Counted from the first letter of the stretch, positions 16,676 to 25,668 are shown. The stretch is DNA of 64,000 nt from Chitinivibrionales bacterium (GCA_014728215.1 WJLZ01000215.1:62001-126000), one strand, 5' to 3'. The notes: generated by a model from the sequence alone, not told the origin. Made by a program: numbers and translations.

Positions 16676-17947
16676 TTACGCTTCGGCTCGTGGCAAAAAG
16701 ACTTTGAATGTGGTTCCCTTGTCCGGCGTGCTGGAAACACTGATATGCCCGGAATGGTATTCGACCATCTTCTTTACTATTGCAAGACCGAGACCTGTTC
16801 CGTTCTCCTTGGTTGTATGAAAAGGATCGAATATCTTGTTCATCCGTTCTTCTTCTATTCCCATACCGGTATCGGTGACGGCGAATGAAATGTACCCCCC
16901 CTGGCTCTCCGAAGACTGATCGACCGTAACCGTCAGGGTTCCTCCTTCCGGCATAGCCTGCACTGCATTTAAACAGAGGTTCATGACAACTTGCTGCAGT
17001 TTCTCGGGATCGGCACCAACAAGCAATTCCCCCCTGGAAGGCCACTCTTTTTGTATGGCAACGTCCTGCCCCCGGCGTTCTATTTCGATTTCCACAAAAT
17101 CAATTATTTCATTTAAAAGCTCTTTCATGTTTATCCTGCGCAATTCAGCCTTCACAGGGCGGCAGTATACCAGAAGGTTGGATACGATACGATTCAGACG
17201 GGCCAGACCCTCGATAATTTTACTCACTGTTTTTCGTTGGGGGTCCTCCGGTTTCAGATCCCGCTCAAGAAGCCCCGCCCATACCCCCATGGCGCCGAGA
17301 GGGTTCCGGATTTCGTGGGCAACGGTTGCCGCCATTTCACCAACTGCAGCCATGGTTCGGGCCTGCTGCATTTCTTCTTCCAGCGCCTTAATCCGTGAAA
17401 TATCACTGAATATCTCGACCGCACCCAGGAGTCCGGCTTTTTTCTCTTTCAGAATAGAGGTCTGATAGGAAACCGGTATGGGATTGCCGTCGTTAGCCCA
17501 GATAACCTTCTCATCCAGGGCCAATTCCTTGCCGCTCGACAAAGTATCAAGAAGCGTCGGCCCACCATCATCTCTGGTCTGGAAAAAATCCGCATAGGAT
17601 TTCCCCACGACCTCATCGGGACTATAACCGGTTATATCCGAAGCGGCCTGGTTAAAGTGGGTGATCTTGCCCATTATATCGACACCGATCACTCCATTAT
17701 TCATGCTCTCAAGGATACTGCTCAGGTAGGTCTGTATTTCTTCCTGGCGGGCCAGGCTGACCGCAAGCTCATCATTCTTCTTGTCGAGTTCAAGGTTTAC
17801 CTTGCGAAAATCTTCCTGCATGGCTGCATAAGCTGCGCTCAGTTTTTCAGCCCGCTCCTGAAATTCGGTAAATGCATTTTGAAGAATGGAAATAGTTTCG
17901 GGTGACATATCCGAAATCGAATTCCGGGGATCTCCTTGTGATGACAT
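16676..17947 (-). CDS. PAS-containing sensor histidine kinase (NtrB/FleS-like)
   Basis: A soluble kinase of 423 residues, with no membrane segment. A long N-terminal coiled coil (about 15-80) leads into a PAS domain (about 80-195). The HisKA domain follows with the phospho-acceptor His in ATVAHEIRNPLGAMG, then an ATPase domain with N-box NLCLNAVQAMPEGG, G1 box TDTGMGIEEE, FDPFHTTKENGTGLGLAIV and a normal ending. All catalytic boxes are intact. It is the obvious partner of the adjacent sigma54 regulator. The coiled coil-PAS-HisKA form without a receiver is like FleS/FlrB, which control flagellar gene classes. Its start overlaps the stop of the small coiled-coil protein gene by one base (TGATG). 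Confidence 0.93.
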   Translation of the reverse strand: MSSQGDPRNSISDMSPETISILQNAFTEFQERAEKLSAAYAAMQEDFRKVNLELDKKNDELAVSLARQEEIQTYLSSILESMNNGVIGVDIMGKITHFNQAASDITGYSPDEVVGKSYADFFQTRDDGGPTLLDTLSSGKELALDEKVIWANDGNPIPVSYQTSILKEKKAGLLGAVEIFSDISRIKALEEEMQQARTMAAVGEMAATVAHEIRNPLGAMGVWAGLLERDLKPEDPQRKTVSKIIEGLARLNRIVSNLLVYCRPVKAELRRINMKELLNEIIDFVEIEIERRGQDVAIQKEWPSRGELLVGADPEKLQQVVMNLCLNAVQAMPEGGTLTVTVDQSSESQGGYISFAVTDTGMGIEEERMNKIFDPFHTTKENGTGLGLAIVKKMVEYHSGHISVSSTPDKGTTFKVFLPRAEA

Positions 17948-18324
17948 CAGGTGTTCGAACCCTCCCTGGCAATGAGATGTTCCAGATAGGTCTTTAGCTG
18001 CTCTTCATTTTTTAAAAAGCTCTTTATGGTCTCTTCGGTCTGATCGAAAAGCGATGTAAGCTCAGCAGCTTCAGGCGCCCTGCTCAATTCAGTTTTGCGT
18101 TCCTGCCATTCTCCGATTGTGGGTTGTATCCGTTCCCGCTCCTGAGTAATGGCATCTAAAAGTTCCTGTTTTTCACCCATACCGCTCATTACCTGCGAAA
18201 GATCACCACGGGATAAAATTATCGAACTCAATGCTTTACTTACCAGGCCGTCAAGTTGACGGTACCATGTAAGCTGCCGGGCAAAGGAATCTTTCAATTC
18301 ATGTATGAGCGCGGTATTATTCAT
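17947..18324 (-). CDS. Small helical protein, possibly FlgN-like
   Basis: A 125-residue protein predicted to be almost wholly alpha-helical. It begins MNNTALIHELKDSFARQL and has heptad-like spacing through residues 30-115 with the segment GEKQELLDAITQERERI. The form (about 130 residues, long helices, E/K/Q-rich) is like the flagellar chaperone FlgN, but I cannot match conserved residues with confidence. Its stop overlaps the kinase start (TGATG), and it lies 11 bp after the TPR protein, so translation is likely coupled. ATG at 18324 is preferred because the upstream extension overlaps the TPR gene. An alternative is a kinase accessory or sensory adaptor. Confidence 0.5.
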   Translation of the reverse strand: MNNTALIHELKDSFARQLTWYRQLDGLVSKALSSIILSRGDLSQVMSGMGEKQELLDAITQERERIQPTIGEWQERKTELSRAPEAAELTSLFDQTEETIKSFLKNEEQLKTYLEHLIAREGSNT

Positions 18325-18335
18325 AATGTGTATTT

Positions 18336-20288
18336 TTATTGCAAAATCGCCTGGTATTCGTGCTCCCAGATCGTATCTTCCATTTTCCATTTTGCCTGGC
18401 GGGCCCAGTAATCATCGGGGTACTTTCCGAGAAGATTCCGGTATGTTTCAATCGCCTTTTGATAATCCCGGGTGCTTTTATATATATTGCCGATTTGAAA
18501 AAGCCCCCAGGGAGTTTCCTGAAATTTGGAATATTTCCTCGTTACCTGTTTATAATATTTCATCGCTTCTTCATATTTTTTCTGTTGATAATAATAATCG
18601 GCAATTTTGTAATAAGAATCGGGAACCCGTTCATAAACCTTTTCCGATTCACCTTCCTCGATGGCTTTCTTGAAATTGGCAACTGCTCGTGAAGCATTAT
18701 TAACTTCCAGATAGCAGGTTCCGGCTTTGTGATGGGCATAAACTTTGTCTGCGCCGTTGGCTGCAAGCACAGCCGCCTGGGAATAGGCATCGATAGCTTT
18801 TTTATGCTGTTCCAGATCGACATAGGCGTCGCCAAGATTTTCATAGGCCTTACCCGCCCACTCATGACTCCGATATTTTCTGATAAAACTGCGCAGTATT
18901 TTTTCGGCCACCGCCGACTCACCCTTTTCCAGAAAACAGAGCCCTTTCAGGAATAAACTCCGGCTTGTCAGGGGATGGGACGGATATCGATCGATAATCT
19001 GCTGGAACTGATTATCGGCATTCGTAAAGAGTCCCATTTTCAGGTAACACACCCCCACATCGTAAATACAATGAGCGGCAACATCAGCGGTAGGATAGGA
19101 GACCTGAACCTCTCTAAATTCCTTGATCGCCTTGTCAAAATTCCCCTTGTTAAATTCTCGGACCCCCTTCAGCATGGCCTGTCCGGGATCGGTCAGGGTA
19201 TCCACAATCGTCATGGACAGCAACGCATCGATACGGACTTCAATAAGGTTGTAAGGAACCTCAGGACCGATCTTTTCGATTTCATCCCGAAGATGCTCTT
19301 CACCGATACCCTTGACATCAACAACAGGAACTTCGGCGGAGGGATCTTTCATCGCCTTTTTATAGAGGGCAATAAGCGCCCGGGATTCCTCTTTGCCGGC
19401 GCCATAATCGGTACTGTTGGTATATTTGGTTAAATGTTTAATTGCTTCGGCATAATTTTTTTCTTCACCGAGAATTTTGCCCAAATAAAAATGGGCGTTA
19501 TAGCCAAGCTCAGGATAAGAAAGGGATTTCAGAAAATTGATTTTCGCCATTTGATTTTTTCCCTGGCGACGGCGAATAAGTGCGGCATAGTAATAGGCGC
19601 CTGGATGGCCCGGATGATAGCGCAGACACTGCTTTAAATGTTGAAGTGACTCGTCATATTTTTTCTCGCTGTATAAAAGGACACCCTGCTCAAATGCCTC
19701 CTCAGCTTTCTGCGAGACACCTGATGATTTTGACCGTCGCGGCGCCCGGGAACCGGAGCTGCTTTTGACAGGAGCCCCCGAAGCCTTTGATTCCGAAACC
19801 GTTTGCCCGGTTTCACCGGATGTTCCGGACATGCTCTTTCCTGTTACCCGTTGAATTAAATTATCAATCTTATTCTGCACACTGTCCCGTTCGGCAGGAT
19901 CGCACGCCTGCTGGTATAACTGCAGCTCCATAATGGCTTTCTGATACTGACGGTCGGCTTCATAAGCGTCGGCCAAAAGCTTATGGGCTTTGCCCCACCC
20001 CGGGTTATAGGCAAGGGATTTCTTTAAATTATAAATAACCAGGCGAGGTCTGTTTTGCATTTTGCGAATTTCGGCAAGATGCATATAGGCGTTGTAATTA
20101 TCGGGATAGGCAGCCAGCACTTTCCGGAACTCTTCAATAGCCCGCCCATGATCATTTTCCCTCTTGTATTTAATACCCAATCGATAGTGAATATAATCCG
20201 AAGCCTCTTCGGCAGTAACACTGCCCAAAGCGAAACACAGCAGCACGCATGCTGACAGCAGCGAGTAAAAATTTTTCCGTTTCTCCAT
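18336..20288 (-). CDS. Secreted multi-TPR protein
   Basis: A periplasmic protein of about 650 residues with a signal peptide (MEKRKNF then a hydrophobic core LLSACVLLCFALGSVTAEE). Two blocks of tetratricopeptide repeats, about residues 30-125 and 190-270, are separated by a Ser/Gly/Lys-rich low-complexity linker (about 150-185, with SGSRAPRRSK). A third block with a YbgF/BamD-like spacing (AIKEFREVQVSYPTADVAAHC, FQQIIDRYPSHPLTSRS) fills the C-terminal half. It probably acts as a scaffold for envelope complexes. A GTG at 20294, with GGAG 8 nt upstream, is an alternative start adding two residues. It lies between fapA and the FleS/FleR-like pair. Confidence 0.75.
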   Translation of the reverse strand: MEKRKNFYSLLSACVLLCFALGSVTAEEASDYIHYRLGIKYKRENDHGRAIEEFRKVLAAYPDNYNAYMHLAEIRKMQNRPRLVIYNLKKSLAYNPGWGKAHKLLADAYEADRQYQKAIMELQLYQQACDPAERDSVQNKIDNLIQRVTGKSMSGTSGETGQTVSESKASGAPVKSSSGSRAPRRSKSSGVSQKAEEAFEQGVLLYSEKKYDESLQHLKQCLRYHPGHPGAYYYAALIRRRQGKNQMAKINFLKSLSYPELGYNAHFYLGKILGEEKNYAEAIKHLTKYTNSTDYGAGKEESRALIALYKKAMKDPSAEVPVVDVKGIGEEHLRDEIEKIGPEVPYNLIEVRIDALLSMTIVDTLTDPGQAMLKGVREFNKGNFDKAIKEFREVQVSYPTADVAAHCIYDVGVCYLKMGLFTNADNQFQQIIDRYPSHPLTSRSLFLKGLCFLEKGESAVAEKILRSFIRKYRSHEWAGKAYENLGDAYVDLEQHKKAIDAYSQAAVLAANGADKVYAHHKAGTCYLEVNNASRAVANFKKAIEEGESEKVYERVPDSYYKIADYYYQQKKYEEAMKYYKQVTRKYSKFQETPWGLFQIGNIYKSTRDYQKAIETYRNLLGKYPDDYWARQAKWKMEDTIWEHEYQAILQ

Positions 20289-20377
20289 TACCACAACCAC
20301 CGCTCCTTTACCGACAAATGTCCTGATATGGACCATCTTACTTTTCGAAGAAGGTATTCTGCAATCAGATTATACCG

Positions 20378-21742
20378 CTACATAAATACTATTTTTTCAT
20401 CTTCAACTGTAATGTGTATATTAACAGCCTCTTTTTTAATCACTTTCTCGTAAGTGCCGAACTGTATTACCGTTCCCGGATAAATTTTTCTGGCTTTTAT
20501 ATACGGACGGGGGAATGCCTCAATCCGGGTATCCAGTGTATCCAGCTGATGTTGCAGCTTGTTACACTTTATCATACATTCTTTTCGCTTATTCTTCAAG
20601 GTGTTAAAGCGGTCCAGCACATTTTGCGGTAATTCACCTTCGGTATCCATGTTTTCTTTTACGAGTTTATACATCATTTCTTTGGCCAATCCGGTTTTTT
20701 CGGAAACCTGAATCAACTGGCGCAAGAGCGAATGTTTCTGTTGGATCAGTTCATAAACCCCGCCGATATGAACTACTGTTTTTGTTTCGGCCGATGCACC
20801 GATCATAACGGCTTCAATGCCAACCCCGGCTTGAATCATTCCGCCAAACAGTGTTTTTGCCGTTACAACGTTTTCTGCCCGCAGGTTCGAATGAATAGCA
20901 TCTTCGGCAATAATGATATCATTTCCCGCTTCGACGGTAAAATGTTCGATATGGCGGGTTTTTAGGGATCCATTGCATTTCAGAAGCCCTTTGTCGGAGC
21001 CGACCGCTCCACCCTTTATTTCCATGTCGCCCTTACAGGTGACAACAGTATCTTCGACACTCCGATCGATGATTATATCTCCTTCAGCTTCGACAGTAAA
21101 TCCTGCCCTCACCGTTCCCCTGATAATCAGGTCTCCGGCAAAAACAATATTGCCGGTTGAATAGTCGATATTGGAAGTAATCGTCTTTTCATTTTTCACC
21201 TCGATTACATTCCCCTTCTGCAGCGACACCGCCCCATCAATAGAGGCTACCAGAAGGTCATGATTTTCGGGTGAAAATTCGGTCCCCTTTCCGGGATGGA
21301 GATAAGCATCCTTCGGCGCAGGTGCGGGAATCGGTTTTCCGGTCACCGATCGTCCTGGTTTACCCGACTCCGGAGGTATCCGCCTGGCAAGAGGGGTACC
21401 TTTGCTGACGTTAATGATAATTTGGAGATCTTTGTGATCAACCCGACCGTTCTCCAACACTTTAGGTTTTCTCTTCGCTGTGCTTTCAAACAGTATTTCG
21501 CACCGGCCGTCTTTACCGGGCTGCGGGTGAACTCCCCTCGCAATCTCAATCTTCCTATTGCATACCTTACCGGCAACCATCTTCCGAATAATTTCCTCGT
21601 TAATGCCGTAAACAACCGAATAGTCGGCAAGACGCTTTTTTATCGCCTCCACCGAGGGATAATCATTCTCCAGAATATCAGGAACAAATACGAATGCTTG
21701 AAGGCTGTCGGAAGAATGGGAAACAGAGATCGAATTCATCAT
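20378..21742 (-). CDS. FapA family protein (DUF342)
   Basis: A 454-residue cytoplasmic protein of the FapA (flagellar assembly protein A, DUF342) family. The N-terminal segment (about 20-110) is followed by the conserved linker RIPPESGKPGRSVTGKPIP. A right-handed beta-helix domain follows, made of Gly/Asp-rich turns such as GDLIIRGTV and EGDIIIDRSVEDT (about 170-320). The end is a helical coiled coil (about 325-410) with a short beta tail. Family members influence flagellar assembly or cell polarity in some bacteria, though the biochemical function is unclear. It starts 12 bp after hldD and has AGGA before the ATG pair at 21742/21739. No structural flagellar genes are in the window. Confidence 0.85.
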   Translation of the reverse strand: MMNSISVSHSSDSLQAFVFVPDILENDYPSVEAIKKRLADYSVVYGINEEIIRKMVAGKVCNRKIEIARGVHPQPGKDGRCEILFESTAKRKPKVLENGRVDHKDLQIIINVSKGTPLARRIPPESGKPGRSVTGKPIPAPAPKDAYLHPGKGTEFSPENHDLLVASIDGAVSLQKGNVIEVKNEKTITSNIDYSTGNIVFAGDLIIRGTVRAGFTVEAEGDIIIDRSVEDTVVTCKGDMEIKGGAVGSDKGLLKCNGSLKTRHIEHFTVEAGNDIIIAEDAIHSNLRAENVVTAKTLFGGMIQAGVGIEAVMIGASAETKTVVHIGGVYELIQQKHSLLRQLIQVSEKTGLAKEMMYKLVKENMDTEGELPQNVLDRFNTLKNKRKECMIKCNKLQHQLDTLDTRIEAFPRPYIKARKIYPGTVIQFGTYEKVIKKEAVNIHITVEDEKIVFM

Positions 21743-21754
21743 GAAAAGTCCTGA

Positions 21755-22738
21755 TTACTCAAATGTTGAAAGATATGCATCACGACACAGAAAATTAACG
21801 ACGTAATCGTGGATCGAATCCTCCAGGCATCTGCACTCATAATCACATCCGGCATCACGAAGCTTCGTCAGATCAGCCTGAGTAAAATATTGATATTTTT
21901 TCTGCAAAGTGTCCGGCATGGGTATGTATTCAATAACAGTCTTTTTATCCAGCGCACCAAACAGTGCCCCGGCAACATCGTTCCAGGTGCGTGCCTTGTC
22001 GGTTCCAATGTTAAAAATGCCGTTAATATCAGGGTTATAAAGGAAATAAAGGGTCATCTCAACCGCATCTTTGATATAGATAAAATCCCGCTGCTGCTGA
22101 CCATCCTTGTACCGCTTATCATACGATTTGAACAGGGACATAACCCCTTCATCCCGAACACGGGGAAAAGCTTTGTTGATAACGCTCCGCATATCACCTT
22201 TATGCGACTCATTGGGTCCAAAAACATTGAAATATTTCAAACCGACAATCCGGGAAAGCCAGCCTCGCCGTAAGGCCTGAAGATCAAAAAGGTGTTTTGA
22301 ATACCCATACATATTAAGCGGCTTCAATGTCGCCAACGTGTCGTGATCGTCGGAATACCCCCTGCTTCCATCACCGTACGTTGCTGCCGATGATGCGTAG
22401 ATCAGTCGAACTCTCGGGTGCTGCTCCCGCCAGAGTGCGATACGCAGAGTATACCGATAATTATTCTCCATTAAAAAACCGGCGTCCTTTTCGGTAGTCG
22501 ATGAACAGGCGCCCAGATGGATGATCGCCTCAATCGAATCTCCGAAATCCCCCTTTTGGAGACTGACAATAAAATCGTCCTTGTCATAATAATCCAGATA
22601 GCGGAGGCCGACAAGATTTTTCCACTTTTCGGATGTATTCAGATGATCGACGACAAGAATATCGTCTCTTCCTTTGTTATTAAGGCTCCATACACATGCA
22701 CTTCCAATAAATCCAGCTCCCCCGGTAACAACAATCAT
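21755..22738 (-). CDS. hldD: ADP-L-glycero-D-manno-heptose 6-epimerase
   Basis: Converts ADP-D-glycero-D-manno-heptose to the L-glycero form for the LPS inner core, an extended SDR enzyme of 327 residues in the cytosol. The start MIVVTGGAGFIGSA is the NAD(P)-binding GxxGxxG. Other family marks are LVVDHLNTSEKW, HLGACSSTTEKD, the catalytic SSAATYG and YGYSKHLFD (Y and K of YxxxK), YFNVFGPNE, and HldD-specific QQQRDFIYIKDAV. It indicates a heptose-containing outer membrane glycolipid or another heptosylated glycan. It is the first gene of the run into fapA. Confidence 0.95.
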   Translation of the reverse strand: MIVVTGGAGFIGSACVWSLNNKGRDDILVVDHLNTSEKWKNLVGLRYLDYYDKDDFIVSLQKGDFGDSIEAIIHLGACSSTTEKDAGFLMENNYRYTLRIALWREQHPRVRLIYASSAATYGDGSRGYSDDHDTLATLKPLNMYGYSKHLFDLQALRRGWLSRIVGLKYFNVFGPNESHKGDMRSVINKAFPRVRDEGVMSLFKSYDKRYKDGQQQRDFIYIKDAVEMTLYFLYNPDINGIFNIGTDKARTWNDVAGALFGALDKKTVIEYIPMPDTLQKKYQYFTQADLTKLRDAGCDYECRCLEDSIHDYVVNFLCRDAYLSTFE

Positions 22739-22801
22739 TTACCTGTCTCCCCCATGAATTTTTAAAAAAGGATGCATAATTTCCTCATTTGTGCTACAAT
22801 C

Positions 22802-22830
22802 ATTATATTAAACAGAACAATACCTGAAAA
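22802..22830 (-). promoter_or_regulatory. Candidate promoter for hldD-fapA
   Basis: Read on the minus strand: TTTTCA at 22830-22825, 17-bp spacer, TATAAT at 22807-22802. The -10 is perfect and the -35 matches four of six positions. Predicted start about 58 nt upstream of the hldD ATG. The 209-bp region is shared with the divergent Yip1-like gene. Confidence 0.45.
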
Positions 22831-22947
22831 GGTAAAATATATTTCGAACCATTGCAACCACGATATATCAAAGTGAGTTCCAGTTAAATAGTATTTTAAA
22901 TTTGTAAAGTAACATTTTCAACATTTTTCCCGATAAAGTACCGAACA

Positions 22948-23709
22948 ATGAAATGTCCTCGATGTGGCCAGCCGTTCCATTCGGGCCCCGATTTTACTTT
23001 TTGTTCTTCCTGTGGATACAGCGATATGTCTGTCGACGAGTCGACACGACCACTCCGCCGTCTCGATTCGATCCCCTGGGAAGATGCCGGAAATTTCGGT
23101 ATATTTAAAGCACTCTACCTTACCTGCAAAGAACTTCTGCTTAGTCCCGACACGTTCTTTTCAAAACTCGCCCTGTCATCTCAGACTAAAACAGCATGGC
23201 TCTTTGCTCTGATTACCGGGTCTCTGGCCGGCGTGATTGCGCTCATCTGGGAATATTTTCCGATCGGACAATCATTTCTTTACACCTGGTTTCCTCCCGA
23301 ATTACTGGCCCAATCGAACACATCGGGAGTCTATCTTTTGCTGACCCCTCTCCTTGTTACCCTCGAGGTAGGAATACTCAGCCTCTACTTTCATTTCCTC
23401 TTTTTCATTTTCCGGGCCAAAGAACGAGCACTCCATAAGACGTTTGCCATTCTCTGCTACAGTCAAGTAAGTTCACTTGCAGTTATTATTCCTCTGGCCG
23501 GCGAACTGATCGGAGGAATCTGGTTTATCATCCTGTGTATTTCAGGATTCCATAAAGTGTATTCTATCTCCAGACTTCGTGCATTTGCAATTATTTTCGT
23601 GCCTTTTATTATAATGATCATTACGGCAGCTGTTTTTATCGCCTTTATGGCCCTGTTCGGTATTGTTTTCGGAGATCTTCTTAAAGAAATTTCAGGTTTA
23701 TACCGATAG
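22948..23709 (+). CDS. Zinc-ribbon Yip1-family membrane protein
   Basis: A 253-residue protein. The N-terminus is a four-Cys zinc ribbon (CPRC at 3-6, CSSC at 19-22). A short linker leads to a membrane domain with about five hydrophobic helices (roughly 85-105, 130-160, 165-195, 195-215, 220-245) in the Yip1/DUF1282 pattern: an amphipathic entry LTCKELLLSPDTFF and polar residues GELIGGIW between helices. Bacterial Yip1-domain proteins are poorly characterised; roles in membrane organisation or transport have been suggested. A FliN-type gene follows after 46 bp on the same strand and may be cotranscribed. Confidence 0.7.
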   Translation: MKCPRCGQPFHSGPDFTFCSSCGYSDMSVDESTRPLRRLDSIPWEDAGNFGIFKALYLTCKELLLSPDTFFSKLALSSQTKTAWLFALITGSLAGVIALIWEYFPIGQSFLYTWFPPELLAQSNTSGVYLLLTPLLVTLEVGILSLYFHFLFFIFRAKERALHKTFAILCYSQVSSLAVIIPLAGELIGGIWFIILCISGFHKVYSISRLRAFAIIFVPFIIMIITAAVFIAFMALFGIVFGDLLKEISGLYR

Positions 23710-23755
23710 TTTTAATAGAATATGGTTTATCGATAGATTTATCAGGGGAACAGAA

Positions 23756-24016
23756 ATGGCAAATACCATAAAAATGCTTCTTGATGTCAATATGCCGATA
23801 TCGGTTCAGCTGGGACAAACCAAAATGAATGTCCGGGAACTTCTGGCCCTGAAAAAGGGAGGTCTGGTCCAGCTCAACCGGATGGCCGGTGAGCCGGTTG
23901 ATGTCTTCATCGGGAGCAAACTTCTTGCCAAAGGAGAAATAACGGTTGTCGAAGACAAACTGTCGGTTCGTATCGGACAATTATACGGCGAGCGGGAAAA
24001 ATTCAAACATCTCTAA
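23756..24016 (+). CDS. Stand-alone FliN/SpoA-domain protein
   Basis: An 86-residue protein consisting of only a SpoA (FliN C-terminal) domain. It shows LDVNMPISVQLGQTKMNVRELLALKKGGLV in the family pattern (quoted in two parts: LDVNMPISVQLG and TKMNVRELLALKKG), then LNRMAGEPVDVFIGSKLLA and VRIGQLYG. FliN forms the lower flagellar C-ring and related proteins form type III secretion sorting platforms. The start at 23756 follows AGGGGAACAG; a longer frame from 23663 overlaps the previous gene and has no family similarity. Its stop overlaps the convergent porin-like gene by 4 bp. No FliM, FliG or other C-ring gene is adjacent. Confidence 0.85.
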   Translation: MANTIKMLLDVNMPISVQLGQTKMNVRELLALKKGGLVQLNRMAGEPVDVFIGSKLLAKGEITVVEDKLSVRIGQLYGEREKFKHL

Positions 24017-25131
24017 AACGAAATGGCCAACGCCACCCGGATCGGTGAATACTCAATTCTATCGAATCTGAAAGAATAATCCAGCGAATATCGTTTGTAA
24101 CGAACGCCCGCGCCGAGTGTCGGTATGCGATTCGATATACCGCCCCGGAAAGCGACCAGATCCCAGAACTCACCCTCAATTCCGGCATGCCAGGTCTGAG
24201 TATATTCCGCCATACCCTCTCCATCATTATCATGGCGATTGCCCCCTTCAATTAACGACCGGTGCATTGCCAGAGATACGATCCAGTTTCCCCATAAAAA
24301 TCCTGACAAATCGCGATAAGAAATCCCGTAATGCTGGGTGTTGTAAACCGGTTCTTCGTAATTATAAGGCGAATGGACCCATACAATTTTTGTCGGTAAC
24401 GCATTACGAATACTGACTCCGAGCCTGATTTCTCTGTTGACCGCTTTCTGTTTTAAATCGTAGTCGAGTCCCAGACGCACCAGGATCCCCGCATCGCAGT
24501 TGATATTGATCCCCATCCGAACCTTGTCCCCGGGACTGATGGTCTGCCAGAACGATTTGAAATTGCATCCTACGCCGATATCCAGGGGCAACGGAAAGCG
24601 CCCGATCCCCGATGACCGATTGATACCAAGAGCAAAAAGTTTTGCCACAGTCAACGTGACGATATGCTGATTATTTCGGAAATACTGTGTCGGTTGTCCG
24701 GAAGATCTGAGCGCGGGATTTTCCAAACGCTCATCATAGGCGCCTTGAAGCGTATCGTATTGCGGAATATGATCACTGAAAAAGGGGATATAGGATGCAC
24801 CTACGTGAATATCCTGCTGTACCGGCACCTGCAAGGCCACCGCGCCGTGTTTTGATAATCCCCCATAGAGCAATGCTCCTTCGGTCCGTATCTGAATTTT
24901 TTTGACAAAGGCGATCGATGCCGGGTTCCAGTAGGCCGATGCTGCATCCAGTGATGCCGCCACACCCGCATCACCCATTCCTGCAACCCGGGCACCTACA
25001 GGAAGCTGATTCAACTCGGCAGTGTAGAGTATTGTATCACTCCCGGTTGCAGCCGCTGCACGAAATAAAAGAAGAAAACTAACTGCATAGAAGAAAAGCG
25101 GCAAGGGTTTCAAAACCAGACTCCTATTCAC
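24013..25131 (-). CDS. PorV/PorQ-like outer membrane beta-barrel protein
   Basis: A 372-residue outer-membrane protein with a signal peptide (MNRSLVLKPLPLFFYAVSF, cleavage near AAAATG). The mature N-terminus has the PorV/PorQ/UPF0164 signature LPVGARVAGMGDAGVAA followed by ASAYWNPAS. The rest alternates hydrophobic and polar residues in strand-turn pattern, finishing with an aromatic strand IRVALAISF typical of C-terminal barrel strands. In Bacteroidota such proteins serve type IX secretion or fatty-acid-like transport, but PorU or T9SS core genes are not seen here, so the role is open. Its start overlaps the end of the yjbQ gene by 8 bp, suggesting cotranscription. Confidence 0.8.
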   Translation of the reverse strand: MNRSLVLKPLPLFFYAVSFLLLFRAAAATGSDTILYTAELNQLPVGARVAGMGDAGVAASLDAASAYWNPASIAFVKKIQIRTEGALLYGGLSKHGAVALQVPVQQDIHVGASYIPFFSDHIPQYDTLQGAYDERLENPALRSSGQPTQYFRNNQHIVTLTVAKLFALGINRSSGIGRFPLPLDIGVGCNFKSFWQTISPGDKVRMGININCDAGILVRLGLDYDLKQKAVNREIRLGVSIRNALPTKIVWVHSPYNYEEPVYNTQHYGISYRDLSGFLWGNWIVSLAMHRSLIEGGNRHDNDGEGMAEYTQTWHAGIEGEFWDLVAFRGGISNRIPTLGAGVRYKRYSLDYSFRFDRIEYSPIRVALAISF

Positions 25132-25528
25132 CCATACAGGTTACCATTACCCTTCGAGAACGGGCACCGTCAAATTCACAAAAATAGATGCTTTGCCAAG
25201 TGCCCAGTATAAGCTTACCATTTTTCACCGGAACTTGCACGCTCAGACCTGTAAGTGATGTTTTTATGTGACTGTCGGAATTACCTTCACGATGATGAAA
25301 TTCCCGTTCCACCGGTACAAGGCTGCCGAGTTTCCATAAGATATCCCGTACAACATCAGGATCGGCATTTTCGTTGATTGTTACACCAGCGGTGGTATGC
25401 ATGCTGGAAACCGTACAGATACCATCCGATATCTTTGAATTCCCCACAGCATCCTGAACATGGCTGGTAATATCTTTCATCTGATTTCTTTGCTGAGTTT
25501 TTACCGATACTTCCGTGTGAGTAACCAT
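25124..25528 (-). CDS. YjbQ / UPF0047 family protein
   Basis: A 134-residue cytosolic protein of the YjbQ family, which has weak thiamine-phosphate synthase activity in some members and an uncertain main role. Family features visible are GICTVSSMHTTAGVTINENAD, the His-rich EREFHHREGNSDSHIK and LGTWQSIYFCEFDG. The His/Asp/Glu residues that bind metal are all present. It overlaps the porin-like gene by 8 bp, and a short copy of an intergenic repeat lies upstream at 25566-25603. Confidence 0.9.
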   Translation of the reverse strand: MVTHTEVSVKTQQRNQMKDITSHVQDAVGNSKISDGICTVSSMHTTAGVTINENADPDVVRDILWKLGSLVPVEREFHHREGNSDSHIKTSLTGLSVQVPVKNGKLILGTWQSIYFCEFDGARSRRVMVTCMGE

Positions 25529-25565
25529 AGATAACTCCTTTTAAAGAAAGTTAAAAGTCGAAGGC

Positions 25566-25603
25566 GATGCACTGAGCTGGTATACTGAGCCTGCCGAAGT
25601 GTT
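25566..25603. repeat. Dispersed intergenic repeat, copy 1
   Basis: GATGCACTGAGCTGGTATAC followed by TGAGCCTGCCGAAGTGTT. A diverged copy occurs at 36524-36562 (about 80 per cent identical by eye, with one 1-nt indel). Both copies lie between genes and both are preceded by AAAAGT. It may be a decayed miniature element. Confidence 0.5.
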
Positions 25604-25668
25604 GTAAGTCAAGATCCCGGAGACCGGAATCCAGCAGCCAACAACTCCAGGCCTTAGTGATTCTGTAA

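Noticed and set aside
24013-25131. Type IX secretion component (PorV)
   Set aside because: The protein is PorV/PorQ-like, but no PorU, PorT, SprA or gliding gene is nearby, so only the general family is claimed.
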